DNA of 64,000 bases, taken from NCBI GenBank assembly GCA_039815465.1, contig JBCBZG010000018.1:1-64000 (forward strand). The letters run 5' to 3'. Origin of the DNA: Shimia_B sp039815465 (GTDB lineage: Bacteria; Pseudomonadota; Alphaproteobacteria; Rhodobacterales; Rhodobacteraceae). A model generated the notes under the pieces. The model saw only the letters and a list, made by a program, of their open reading frames with translations. It had not been told where the DNA came from and searched no databases. This document shows positions 1-7,984 of the stretch, one piece after another; within the stretch, counting starts at the first letter, position 1, and every line of letters starts with the position of its first letter. The position numbers were made by a program, and so were the translations under genes.

Positions 1-132
1 CTTGGAGGACAGATAGAGCGGACGTTCCTGACCGGTGTTCAGGCCGCCAAGAAAACCCCGCAGTTCGCCGGTGCTTGCTTCGAGGAGACGCGGGGACATG
101 TCCGCGAAGGTCGAGCCAAAGGAAATAAGGAC
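1..132. other. Window-edge region before the carnitine gene
   Basis: No complete gene is visible here. One plus-strand frame ends at a TAG at 14-16 and could be the last codons of an upstream gene, but four residues are too few to identify. The minus strand also stays open from 99 to the window edge. A weak ribosome-binding sequence (AAGGA) ends just before the ATG at 133. The stretch cannot be resolved without the sequence to the left. Confidence 0.4.
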
Positions 133-1578
133 ATGGGACAGGTTGCGGCAATCATAGGCGGTGGTGTCATCGGAGGCGGTTGGGCGGCGCGGTTCCTGCT
201 CAATGGCTGGGATGTGCGGGTGTTCGATCCCGACCCGGAGGCTGAGCGCAAGATCGGGGAGGTTCTGGCCAATGCGCGGGCGTCGCTGCCGGGGCTGTAT
301 GATCGGGCCTTGCCGGCTGAGGGCGAGCTGACGTTCTGCGAGACCATGTCGGAGGCTGTGGCGGGCGCAGCCTGGGTGCAAGAGAGCGTGCCAGAGCGGC
401 TGGAGCTTAAGCAGAAAGTCTATCAGGCGCTGCAGGCGGCCTGTGAGGCCGAGGCGATCATCGGGTCGTCCACGTCGGGCTTTAAGCCATCCGAGCTCCA
501 GGGCTGTGCCACGCGGCCCGAGCAGATCCTGGTCACCCATCCGTTCAACCCGGTTTACCTGTTGCCGCTCGTCGAGCTTGTGCCGTCGCCCACCAATCCG
601 CCCGAGATGGTGGAGCGGGCGGCGGCGCTGCTGCGCGATATCGGCATGTACCCGCTCCATGTCCGCAAGGAAATCGATGCCCATATCGCGGACCGCTTCC
701 TGGAGGCCGTGTGGCGGGAGGCGCTTTGGCTCGTCAAAGACGGGGTCGCGACAACCGAGGAAATCGATGAGGCGATCCGCATGGGCTTTGGCCTGCGCTG
801 GGGACAAATGGGTCTTTTCGAGACCTACCGTGTCGCGGGGGGCGAGGCGGGTATGAAGCATTTCATGGCGCAGTTTGGCCCGGCGCTAAAATGGCCTTGG
901 ACCAAGCTCATGGATGTGCCGGAGTTCACCGATGAGCTGGTCGATCTGATTGCGGGCCAGTCGGACGCGCAATCCGGCGCGCTGAGCATTCGGGAGCTTG
1001 AGCGCGCGCGCGACGGCAATCTGGTGGCCATGATGCGGGCGCTCAAGGCGCGCGGCTGGGGGGCAGGCGCCGTCATCGCAGCCCATGAGCAGAGCTTTCC
1101 CGCCCACGATCCGGCCACGGACGCGCTGGTCGAAACGCTGCACCGTGTCGTGCCGCTCGATTGGGTGGACTACAACGGCCACATGAATGAGGCCCGCTAC
1201 CTCGACGCGTTCGGGGCGGCCACGGACCGGTTCATGGAAATGATAGGCTGCGACGCGGCCTATATCGCCACCGGTGGCAGCTACTTTACCGCCGAAACCC
1301 ATATCCGGCACTTGGATGAGGTCCACGCGGGCACCGACATCCGCGTAGACACCCAAGTGCTCGCCGGGGCGGGCAAGAAGATGCATCTTTTCCACCGGAT
1401 GTGGGCGGCGGAGCGTCTGCTGGCCACCGGTGAGCACATGCTGATCCATGTGAGCTTGGACACACGGCGCGCGTCGGTCCCGTCCGATGCTGTGGCCGCG
1501 CGGCTCGCGGCGTTTGCGGACGGGCACGCCGCGATGCCGGTGCCGGAGGGGGCTGGCCGGGCTGTCGGGGTGCGCTAA
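133..1578 (+). CDS. L-carnitine dehydrogenase fused to a hotdog thioesterase
   Basis: This 481-residue protein has two domains. Residues 1-320 are a 3-hydroxyacyl-CoA-dehydrogenase-type NAD enzyme with the Rossmann motif GGGVIGGG near residue 10, the form that oxidises L-carnitine to 3-dehydrocarnitine. From about residue 335 a 4HBT hotdog fold follows, with DYNGHMN near residue 350, which in carnitine operons is assigned as a betainyl-CoA thioesterase. Together they would cover two steps of carnitine breakdown towards glycine betaine in the cytoplasm. The ATG at 133 fits the family start and follows AAGGA. The stop codon overlaps the next start (TAATG), so the SDR gene is translationally coupled. 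The cleavage enzyme normally acting between these two steps is not in the window and may lie to the left. Family assignment is strong; substrate is inferred from the fusion. Confidence 0.88.
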   Translation: MGQVAAIIGGGVIGGGWAARFLLNGWDVRVFDPDPEAERKIGEVLANARASLPGLYDRALPAEGELTFCETMSEAVAGAAWVQESVPERLELKQKVYQALQAACEAEAIIGSSTSGFKPSELQGCATRPEQILVTHPFNPVYLLPLVELVPSPTNPPEMVERAAALLRDIGMYPLHVRKEIDAHIADRFLEAVWREALWLVKDGVATTEEIDEAIRMGFGLRWGQMGLFETYRVAGGEAGMKHFMAQFGPALKWPWTKLMDVPEFTDELVDLIAGQSDAQSGALSIRELERARDGNLVAMMRALKARGWGAGAVIAAHEQSFPAHDPATDALVETLHRVVPLDWVDYNGHMNEARYLDAFGAATDRFMEMIGCDAAYIATGGSYFTAETHIRHLDEVHAGTDIRVDTQVLAGAGKKMHLFHRMWAAERLLATGEHMLIHVSLDTRRASVPSDAVAARLAAFADGHAAMPVPEGAGRAVGVR

Positions 1579-2321
1579 TGCGGGTCCTCATCACCGCGGG
1601 TGCCTCTGGCATCGGGCGCGCCATGGGGGCAGCGTTTGACGCGGCGGGTTGGGAGGTCTGCGTCACAGATATCGACGCCGCAGCCTTGGCACACTGCCCA
1701 AGCCATTGGTCGCAGGCGTGTTGCGACGTCACCGACGAGGACGCGCTCGTGGCGTTTATGGCGGGGCTTGGACCGCTCGATGCGCTTTGTGCCAATGCTG
1801 GGATTGCGGGGCCCACAGCCGCTATCGAAGACGTCTCTCTCGACGACTGGCGCCGCTGCGTGTCTGTGAACCTGGAGGGCGCGTTTCTTGCGGCTAAGCA
1901 CGCTGCGCCGCCCATGCGGGCGGCGGGGCAGGGTGCGATGGTCCTGACAAGCTCCACCGCCGGGCTCTACGGCTATCCCAACCGCGCGCCGTACGCGGCG
2001 GCGAAGTGGGCGGTGATCGGGCTGATGAAAACCCTGGCGATGGAGCTTGGACCCCATGGCATCCGCGCCAACGCCATCTGCCCCGGCGCCGTCGAAGGCC
2101 CACGGATGGAGGGCGTGATGACGCGGGAGGCCGAGGCCAAAGGCACCACGCGCGACGCGATTTATGCAGGATACGCCAGCGGGACATCTATGCGCAGCCT
2201 CGTGACTGCCGATGACATCGCGTCCATGGCGCTCTTTCTCTGCTCGGAGGGCGCCCGCCTGGTGTCGGGCCAGGTCATTGCCGTCGACGGGCATACGGAG
2301 AACCCGGATCCGAAAGTATAA
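1578..2321 (+). CDS. Short-chain dehydrogenase/reductase
   Basis: This 247-residue classical SDR has the cofactor motif TAGASGIG near the N terminus, the NAG motif (CANAGI), a catalytic Ser near residue 126 and YAAAK with the catalytic Tyr139 and Lys143. The C terminus ends in the usual SGQVIAVDGH segment. It probably uses NAD(P) to oxidise or reduce a small hydroxyl or keto acid. Its start codon overlaps the stop of the carnitine dehydrogenase gene by one base, so the two are almost certainly one operon and it may act on a carnitine or betaine intermediate, though the sequence does not tell which. It converges with the XRE regulator, leaving only six bases between stops. Confidence 0.8.
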   Translation: MRVLITAGASGIGRAMGAAFDAAGWEVCVTDIDAAALAHCPSHWSQACCDVTDEDALVAFMAGLGPLDALCANAGIAGPTAAIEDVSLDDWRRCVSVNLEGAFLAAKHAAPPMRAAGQGAMVLTSSTAGLYGYPNRAPYAAAKWAVIGLMKTLAMELGPHGIRANAICPGAVEGPRMEGVMTREAEAKGTTRDAIYAGYASGTSMRSLVTADDIASMALFLCSEGARLVSGQVIAVDGHTENPDPKV

Positions 2322-2327
2322 GGCCGC

Positions 2328-3188
2328 TTAGGCGTTTGCGCGCCGCAAATCCTCGATGAAGTCTGGGAAATCCCGGTCGCCAATGACGGCTTCGCGGACC
2401 AAACGGTCAAAGTGGCGCGTGATCAGGTCGACCCGGCTGACATCGCGAAAGGCCAGGTAGTTAGAGCCCAAGTAGATCACCGCCAAAAGCGGGCCAAAGA
2501 TCGTGATGGGCGCGCTAAAGATGCGCCGCGCGTCAAAGAGGTGCAGGCGCAGACTGGGGTACAGCTGGTCGTAGAGCTCCGATAGGCGGTCGAGCTGGCC
2601 CAGCCGGACCTCCCGTGGGAGGCGGCTGTAATAGCCCTCCGCCCGGGCCATGGCGACGACGTCATGGATGGGGATGGCGATCTCGTAGTCTGAGCGGGCG
2701 CCGCGCATCCAGTCGAGCCGGTCTTGGCTCGCCCCAATGGCCTGGTCGGTCGTGCGCCCGAGGGACGGTTGGTATTCCCAGCGCAGCATCTCGGTGGATT
2801 TCAGGATGTCCGGCAGGCCCGCGGGCACATGGCGGATCTTGTAGCCTTGAGCCTCCCGATGCCACTCAAAGATGCGCTCATCGACGAGGGCGCGGGGGGC
2901 TTCGGTCACGGTCATGGCAGCAGCAACGAGGTCGCTTGCCTGTTCGGGCCGCTCCGACAGGCCAAGAAGCCAATCAGTGCTCACCCCCAACGCCACAGCG
3001 CAGGCGGCGACGAGCTGGCCATTCGGCAAGCGCGGCCCGTCATCGCGCAAGAGCTGCGAAATCGTGGACCGGTCTACCCCTGCGGCGCGCGCCAGCGCGC
3101 TTTGGGTCGTGCCCGTCTGCTCCAGCGCTTGGGACAGCCGCTGTCGAAAGAGGCTCGCGAGGGCATTCTTGTCGAGTTGAAACACCAT
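2328..3188 (-). CDS. XRE-family transcriptional regulator with a large C-terminal domain
   Basis: This 286-residue protein opens with a lambda-repressor-type helix-turn-helix (about residues 14-70), including QSALARAAGVDRSTISQLL and the family ending VSTDWLLG. The remaining 200 residues form an unrecognised domain rich in Trp, Tyr and Arg that may sense a ligand. The gene is divergent from the DUF2061 and desaturase genes. Two perfect palindromes lie in the 80-base gap, one of them directly upstream of its own start codon. Autoregulation and control of the desaturase pair are therefore plausible. It converges with the carnitine operon, but no operator is seen there. The ligand is unknown. Confidence 0.75.
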   Translation of the reverse strand: MVFQLDKNALASLFRQRLSQALEQTGTTQSALARAAGVDRSTISQLLRDDGPRLPNGQLVAACAVALGVSTDWLLGLSERPEQASDLVAAAMTVTEAPRALVDERIFEWHREAQGYKIRHVPAGLPDILKSTEMLRWEYQPSLGRTTDQAIGASQDRLDWMRGARSDYEIAIPIHDVVAMARAEGYYSRLPREVRLGQLDRLSELYDQLYPSLRLHLFDARRIFSAPITIFGPLLAVIYLGSNYLAFRDVSRVDLITRHFDRLVREAVIGDRDFPDFIEDLRRANA

Positions 3189-3190
3189 TG

Positions 3191-3204
3191 GTGATCTAAA
3201 TCAC
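3191..3204. promoter_or_regulatory. Palindrome GTGAT-N4-ATCAC, candidate XRE operator
   Basis: A perfect 5+5 inverted repeat (GTGAT CTAA ATCAC) sits two bases upstream of the XRE start codon. A protein bound here would block the regulator's own translation-start region or promoter, which suggests autorepression. Seen directly; function inferred. Confidence 0.45.
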
Positions 3205-3217
3205 AGATGCGAGAATT

Positions 3218-3232
3218 TGTGAACTATTCACA
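3218..3232. promoter_or_regulatory. Palindrome TGTGAA-CTA-TTCACA, candidate operator
   Basis: A perfect 6+6 inverted repeat with a three-base centre lies in the divergent gap between the XRE gene (start 3188) and the DUF2061 gene (start 3272). It shares the GTGA/TCAC core with the palindrome at 3191-3204, so both could be bound by the same regulator. Confidence 0.5.
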
Positions 3233-3271
3233 GAATTGTGTCATCAGGGCCCGGTCTGCCATGCAGCATCT

Positions 3272-3472
3272 ATGGACTCCGCACTCCGCAGCTTTGTGAA
3301 ATCAGTTCTTTGGGCCGCCATAGGCTTTGTCGTCATGACAATCGTGGGCTTTGTGGCCACCGGGTCACTCTCCGTTGGCGGCGCTATGGCCGCCGTAAAT
3401 ACGGTCGTCGGGCTGGCCACCTACCTGCTCTACGAGCGGGTCTGGGCGCGCATTTCCTGGGGACGGATATGA
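3272..3472 (+). CDS. DUF2061 small membrane protein
   Basis: This 66-residue protein has two hydrophobic segments (about residues 11-30 and 34-52) and the DUF2061 pattern of a short N-terminal SFVKSVLW start and a C-terminal YLLYERVW. Its function is unknown; members are small inner-membrane proteins. I chose the ATG at 3272 over the TTG and GTG codons at 3236 and 3238 because the family begins at this point. Its stop overlaps the desaturase start (ATGA), so the two are co-translated and probably work together in the membrane. Confidence 0.75.
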   Translation: MDSALRSFVKSVLWAAIGFVVMTIVGFVATGSLSVGGAMAAVNTVVGLATYLLYERVWARISWGRI

Positions 3473-4329
3473 GCCGGTGGGAATGGCCCACGCTCGCACT
3501 GATCGCAGGCTGTTACGCGGGTATCGCCCTGGCGCTTTGGGCGCCTCTGGCCCTGGCGCTGCCGCTTTTGGCGGTGCTTATGGCGCTCCATGCCTCGCTC
3601 CAGCACGAGGCGATCCATGGGCATCCGTTCCGCTCCCCCTGGGTCAACGCCGCGCTGGTCTGGCCGCCGCTTGTGCTCACCATCCCGTACCTGCGCTTTT
3701 ACGACACGCACCTGGCGCACCATATGGATGCGCGGCTCACCGACCCGTTTGACGACCCGGAGTCGAACTTTTTCGACGAAGGCGTGTGGGAGACGTTGCC
3801 GCCATGGGCGCAGGCTGTGCTCCGCATCAATAACACGCTCCTCGGGCGGCTCCTGATCGGGCCCATCGTGGGCCAGGTGCTCTTTATGAGCGGGGAGCTG
3901 CGCAATTTCAGCGGGCGCGTGGCCCTGGGCTGGGCGCTGCATATCCCGGCTGTGGGCGCGGTGCTCTGGGCCGTGTCGCTCACACCGCTGCCGCTTTGGG
4001 CCTTTGTCATCGCGGCCTATTTGGCGCAGTCGATCCTGAAAATCCGCACCTTTTGCGAGCATCAGGCCCATGAGCAGACGGGGGGGCGGTCTGTGATTAT
4101 CGAGGACCGCGGGCCGCTGGCGTTGATCTTTCTCAACAACAACCTCCACGTCGTCCACCACATGCATCCCACCGTGGCCTGGTACGATCTTCCCGCCCGT
4201 TTCCGCACGAACCGTGCCAAATACCTAAGGCTCAATAACGACTACCGCTTTTCGTCCTACGCGGAGATCTTTCGCCGCTACCTCGTCCGGGCCAAGGACC
4301 CTGTCGCGCACCCACTCTGGCGGCGCTGA
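3469..4329 (+). CDS. Membrane fatty-acid desaturase family protein
   Basis: This 286-residue integral membrane protein carries the three histidine boxes of di-iron desaturases and hydroxylases: HEAIH at residues 46-50, HLAHH at 81-85 and HVVHH at 227-231, with an extra FCEHQAHE before the last box. Hydrophobic segments flank each box. It would use oxygen and an electron donor to introduce a double bond or hydroxyl into a membrane lipid chain; carotenoid modification is an alternative because that family shares the fold. The start is the ATG at 3469, overlapping the DUF2061 stop. An open frame continues further upstream but has no family similarity. Expression may respond to the divergent XRE regulator. 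Confidence 0.82.
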   Translation: MSRWEWPTLALIAGCYAGIALALWAPLALALPLLAVLMALHASLQHEAIHGHPFRSPWVNAALVWPPLVLTIPYLRFYDTHLAHHMDARLTDPFDDPESNFFDEGVWETLPPWAQAVLRINNTLLGRLLIGPIVGQVLFMSGELRNFSGRVALGWALHIPAVGAVLWAVSLTPLPLWAFVIAAYLAQSILKIRTFCEHQAHEQTGGRSVIIEDRGPLALIFLNNNLHVVHHMHPTVAWYDLPARFRTNRAKYLRLNNDYRFSSYAEIFRRYLVRAKDPVAHPLWRR

Positions 4330-4352
4330 GGCTGGCGGCGTAAGGCGGTCCC

Positions 4353-5249
4353 ATGTGGATCGTCATCACGCTCTTTGCCGCTTTTATCCAGTCGCTGCGC
4401 TTTGCGCTGCAAAAGCGGCTGCGGATGGGCACGCTAGGGACGGCGGCGGCGACGCTGGCGCGGTTCTTTTTCGCCTGGCCGCTCCTCCTTGCGTTAGCGC
4501 TTTCCTACGCGGCGCTCGCTGGGCTCGACCTGCCGCGGCTGAACGTGCAGTTTTGGGTCTATGGCCTCGCCGGAGCCCTAGGCCAGATTTTGGGCACGGT
4601 TTGCACAGTCGCGCTCTTTCAACACCGAAACTTTGCCGTGGGCGCGACTTTCAAACAGACCGAGGTGATCCAAACCGTCTTTATCGGCCTGCTGCTTTTG
4701 GGGGAGGGGGTGCCGCCCGCAGCCTTTGCAGCGATCCTGATCGGCGTTGTGGGCGTCATCGCACTGTCTGACAGCCCAGGGGTCGCAGGCCCCTGGCGCG
4801 CCCGGGTGTTCAACCAAGCGACCGCGCTCGGGCTTGCGTCCGGTGCGCTCTTTGGGCTGGCCTCTGTGGGCTACCGCGGCGCCGCGCTGGCGATGGACGG
4901 GGGCGATGTCGCGCTGCGCTCCGCCTTTGGGCTGGCGCTGCTGACGCTGGCGCAGACGGTGGCCTTGCTGATCTGGCTCGCGCTCCGCGAACCCGGTCAA
5001 ATCCGCGCCATGCTGCGCGCTTGGCGTGTGGCGGGGCTCGTGGGGCTCACATCCATGCTGGGCTCGCTCGGCTGGTTTGCTGCGTTTAGCCTGCAAACCG
5101 CGGCGCTCGTCAAAGCACTGGGGCAGGTGGAGCTGCTCTTTTCCTTCCTCGCGTCCACGTTTCTCTTCCGCGAACGCTCCACTGCGCGGGAGCTTTTTGG
5201 CATCGCCGCGCTCACGCTCAGCGTCGTGCTGGTGATCCTACTCAGCTAG
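4353..5249 (+). CDS. EamA/DMT-superfamily transporter
   Basis: This 298-residue protein shows about ten hydrophobic helices in two halves, as in the drug/metabolite transporter superfamily. It would sit in the inner membrane and export a metabolite; the substrate cannot be told from sequence. The gene is 23 bases after the desaturase gene and may be read through from it. Its last four bases overlap the end of the convergent Nudix gene. Confidence 0.75.
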   Translation: MWIVITLFAAFIQSLRFALQKRLRMGTLGTAAATLARFFFAWPLLLALALSYAALAGLDLPRLNVQFWVYGLAGALGQILGTVCTVALFQHRNFAVGATFKQTEVIQTVFIGLLLLGEGVPPAAFAAILIGVVGVIALSDSPGVAGPWRARVFNQATALGLASGALFGLASVGYRGAALAMDGGDVALRSAFGLALLTLAQTVALLIWLALREPGQIRAMLRAWRVAGLVGLTSMLGSLGWFAAFSLQTAALVKALGQVELLFSFLASTFLFRERSTARELFGIAALTLSVVLVILLS

Positions 5250-5914
5250 CCGTGTAGGCGCAGAAACAGGCTCTCTTCGTCGTTGTTCTTGAAAAACGGG
5301 ACGGAGGCTGGCGGCACGCCAGGCTCCGCCTGGGCAAGTTCGGCCAGCACGACCTCTGTGATGAATGGCAGATCGAGCGCGCGCGCCTCCGCCAAGGCCA
5401 CCCACTGCAAATGCGACAGCTCATCCGAGGCCGCGGAAAAATCATCGAGATCGCCGTGGATCGCCGCAGCATCCACCATCAAAAACCGCGCATCAAAGCG
5501 CCGTGGGCGCCCGGGTGGCGTGATCGCGCGGAACACGAACCGCAGCGCGCCTGCGTCCGGGCGCAACCCGCGCGCGGCAAAAGCACCCCAGTCCGCAGGC
5601 GCATCGGGCCAAGTGCCCAGCGCGCCGAGCGCCAGCCCGGTCTCCTCCCACAACTCGCGGATTGCTGCGACGGCGAGCGCGTGCCCGACATCGCCGTCGC
5701 AATCCGCGCGCAGCCGGGTCACGCAGGGTTCAGGCATCGGCGCGGCAAGCGCCACATCACGGTCGGCCGCATCCACAGCGCCGCCCGGAAAGACGAATTT
5801 CGACGGCATAAACGCAGCCTTTGCGCCGCGCTGGCCCATGAGCACATGGCGCACGCCCGCAATGTCGCGCAGCACAATCACAGTTGCCGCGTCTCGAATA
5901 GGTGTGTCTGTCAT
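5246..5914 (-). CDS. Nudix hydrolase with an enlarged Nudix box
   Basis: This 222-residue protein has the second half of the Nudix signature, RELWEETGL (about residues 88-96), which supplies the metal-binding glutamates. The first half (FPGGAVD, about residues 43-49) is separated from it by a longer stretch than the standard Nudix box allows, as in NUDT19-type coenzyme A and nucleotide-sugar hydrolases. It probably hydrolyses a nucleoside diphosphate linked to another moiety. It overlaps the DMT gene tail to tail. DUF983 lies immediately upstream on the same strand with a 9-base gap, which suggests one transcript. Confidence 0.75.
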   Translation of the reverse strand: MTDTPIRDAATVIVLRDIAGVRHVLMGQRGAKAAFMPSKFVFPGGAVDAADRDVALAAPMPEPCVTRLRADCDGDVGHALAVAAIRELWEETGLALGALGTWPDAPADWGAFAARGLRPDAGALRFVFRAITPPGRPRRFDARFLMVDAAAIHGDLDDFSAASDELSHLQWVALAEARALDLPFITEVVLAELAQAEPGVPPASVPFFKNNDEESLFLRLHG

Positions 5915-5923
5915 GGATGCAGC

Positions 5924-6310
5924 TTAGCCGCTGTGGCCAAAGCCGTACATGCGCCGTGACCACTGAAATGCAATCAAAAGCCCCTTGAGCCGCGGCAACA
6001 GGTAAAGCGACAGCCCCACACAACCCACCGCGAACACCGCAAACAGCGTGAGCGGCGCTGGCCGAAACTGCACAAAGACGATGTGCAGTAGCGGTGCCAT
6101 CAGGTGGCCCACGATCAGCATCGTCAGCCAGGGCGGACCGTCATCGGCGCGGTGGTGGTGAAACTCCTGCCCGCAAGCCTCGCAACGCTCCGCGACCGTC
6201 AGATAGCCAGTAAACAGCGCCCCTTGCCCGCAATTCGGGCAGCAGCGGCGAAAGCCGCGCAGCATGGCGGGGCGGGACGGGCGGTCGTCTAGGATCGTCT
6301 GCGTGGTCAT
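5924..6310 (-). CDS. DUF983 family membrane protein
   Basis: This 128-residue protein has two CxxC knuckles (CPNCG near residue 24 and CEACG near 43) that could bind zinc, followed by two transmembrane helices (about residues 60-82 and 88-110). This is the DUF983 architecture; its function is not established. It precedes the Nudix gene on the same strand. The ATG at 6310 gives the usual family start. Confidence 0.78.
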   Translation of the reverse strand: MTTQTILDDRPSRPAMLRGFRRCCPNCGQGALFTGYLTVAERCEACGQEFHHHRADDGPPWLTMLIVGHLMAPLLHIVFVQFRPAPLTLFAVFAVGCVGLSLYLLPRLKGLLIAFQWSRRMYGFGHSG

Positions 6311-6466
6311 AGAAATCGCCTACGCCTGCGCCTGTCCGAAAGAAAGTGAAAAAACTGCGACGGAAACGCCCGGGGGCTCCGTTTATGTCAGTGTCTACGG
6401 CGGAGTTGAGGCCGACGCAGACGCAACATGACAACCTCGTATCGGATCAAAAAGGAACCGACCAAA

Positions 6467-6967
6467 ATGAAAACGACATACATCATCGCAGGCATCCTGG
6501 CAGTCACCATGGGCGTCACCGCCATCAGCGCACAGGCCCAGCACCGCGGTGGCGGCGGCGAGCGCCCCGCCTTCTCCGACCTTGATCTCGATGGCAGCGG
6601 CGAAGTGACTCTGGCAGAGCTCGAAGCTTTCGGGGTCTCCCGCTTCAACGAGGCCGACACCAATGGCGACGGCGCGCTGTCGCTCGACGAAATCATCGCC
6701 CAGCGCGACGTCGAAAACCAGGAACGCCTGCAACGCCGCGTGGAACGCTTCATCGAGCGCGCTGACGACAATGGCAACGGCGCCATCGAACTCGAAGAGT
6801 TCGGCCAAACCGCCGAGCGCATGGAGCGTCGCTTTGAGCGCATGGACGCGGATAGCTCCGGCGGTATCTCCGAGGAGGAGATGGCGGATGCCCGCGACCA
6901 CCGTGGCGGCGGCGACCGCGGCGGCAAAAAGGACAAGCGCGGCGGCGGTGAGCGCAAAGACGGCTAA
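6467..6967 (+). CDS. Secreted EF-hand calcium-binding protein
   Basis: This 166-residue protein begins with a signal peptide (KTTYIIAGILAVTMG, cleavage likely after AQAQ). It then carries four EF-hand loops with acidic residues at positions 1, 3, 5 and 12: DLDGSGEVTLAE, DTNGDGALSLDE, DDNGNGAIELEE and DADSSGGISEEE. The tail is rich in Gly, Arg and Lys. It is likely a periplasmic calcium-binding protein. I chose the ATG at 6467 because AAGGA lies eight bases upstream; the earlier in-frame ATG at 6428 would add 13 residues before the signal peptide. It lies 62 bases before the sigma factor gene and may be part of, or a target of, that module. Confidence 0.8.
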   Translation: MKTTYIIAGILAVTMGVTAISAQAQHRGGGGERPAFSDLDLDGSGEVTLAELEAFGVSRFNEADTNGDGALSLDEIIAQRDVENQERLQRRVERFIERADDNGNGAIELEEFGQTAERMERRFERMDADSSGGISEEEMADARDHRGGGDRGGKKDKRGGGERKDG

Positions 6968-7029
6968 GCCCCCACGCTGGACGGGTCTGGACCCATGGTC
7001 TAGGCCCGTCCCCACACAGGGACGGAGTG

Positions 7030-7608
7030 ATGGCGCTGGATGCAATGTCGGACCTAAGCGATGACGCGCTCTTGGTGCTTTATGCCAATGGCGATCCAGA
7101 CGCCGCGCGCACGCTGACCTTGCGGCTGGCTCCGCGGGTGATGGCCCACGCTTACCGGCTGCTCCATGACCGTGCGGAGGCAGAAGACGTCACCCAAGAC
7201 GCGCTGCTCAGGCTCTGGAAAATCGCGCCGGACTGGCGTCAGGGCGAGGCGCAGGTGACGACGTGGCTCTACCGTGTGACGGCCAATTTGTGCACGGACC
7301 GCCTCCGCAAAGTGCGCCACAGCGATATCGACGCGGCACCCGAAATCGCCGATGGCGCGCCCAGTGCGGCGGACACGATGCAGGCCACAACGCGCGCCGA
7401 GGCGCTGACGCAGGCCCTGGCCGACTTGCCCGATCGGCAACGCCAGGCAGTGGTGCTGCGCCATATCGACGGGCTACAAAACCCGGAGATCGCCCAGATC
7501 ATGGACATCTCCGTTGAAGCTGTTGAAAGTTTAACCGCGCGAGGAAAGCGGGCCCTAGCGGCCAGCCTGGGCTCGCGCCGCGCAGAACTGGGGTTCTATG
7601 ATGGATAA
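7030..7608 (+). CDS. ECF-type RNA polymerase sigma factor
   Basis: This 192-residue protein has sigma region 2 (about residues 15-85, with YRLLHDRAEAEDVTQDALLRLW and TWLYRVTANLCTDRLRK) and region 4 (about residues 125-180, with LPDRQRQAVVLRHIDGLQNPEIA). Regions 1 and 3 are missing, as expected for group 4 sigma factors. It would direct RNA polymerase to a small stress regulon. ATG 7030 follows GGGACGGAG; a GTG at 7027 and an ATG at 7045 are alternatives. The next gene overlaps its end (ATGATGG), so the sigma factor and the small membrane protein are translationally coupled, as is usual for a sigma/anti-sigma pair. Confidence 0.85.
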   Translation: MALDAMSDLSDDALLVLYANGDPDAARTLTLRLAPRVMAHAYRLLHDRAEAEDVTQDALLRLWKIAPDWRQGEAQVTTWLYRVTANLCTDRLRKVRHSDIDAAPEIADGAPSAADTMQATTRAEALTQALADLPDRQRQAVVLRHIDGLQNPEIAQIMDISVEAVESLTARGKRALAASLGSRRAELGFYDG

Positions 7609-7984
7609 GCGTAAACCAGACGGCCCGCTGAGCGAGGCAGAGCTTGACGCGCTCTTTGGCGCGGCCACGCAGGAGGCCCAGTTGCCCTCAGCGGATATGA
7701 TGGCGCGTATCCTGGCCGATGCGGCCACCGAACAGTCGCGCCAAGCAGCGCAGCGTGCGGCGCCCGCGCCCCAAGCCACGCCGCCTACGCTCTTTGCGCG
7801 CATCCACGACACGCTGGGCGGCTGGGCGGGCCTCTCGGGCCTCGCAGGCGCGGTGGCCACGGGGCTCGTGATCGGCGTGGCAACACCAGACACCTTGTCG
7901 ACCTATGCCAGCGCCGTGCTCGGCGGCGATGCGCTGCTCACAGACTATGTGCCCGGCCTTGATGGAGTTGCATTTGATGGCTGA
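7598..7984 (+). CDS. Small membrane protein, candidate anti-sigma factor
   Basis: This 128-residue protein has a charged N-terminal half that would be cytoplasmic, an Ala/Pro-rich linker, and one hydrophobic segment (about residues 83-100, AGLSGLAGAVATGLVIGVA). No zinc-binding anti-sigma motif (HxxxCxxC) is visible, so it is not a standard ZAS anti-sigma factor. Its position between an overlapping ECF sigma gene and a periplasmic sensor-like gene matches that of CnrY in CnrYXH systems. The role is inferred from position only. ATG 7601 is an equally possible start. Confidence 0.6.
   Translation: MMDKRKPDGPLSEAELDALFGAATQEAQLPSADMMARILADAATEQSRQAAQRAAPAPQATPPTLFARIHDTLGGWAGLSGLAGAVATGLVIGVATPDTLSTYASAVLGGDALLTDYVPGLDGVAFDG

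Noticed and set aside
1..99. Open frame on the minus strand from an ATG at 99 to the window edge, giving a plausible-looking peptide start (MSPRLLEASTGELRG).
   Set aside because: Only 33 codons are visible, there is no ribosome-binding site, and no family is recognised. It would leave just 33 bases to the divergent carnitine gene. The sequence to the left is needed.
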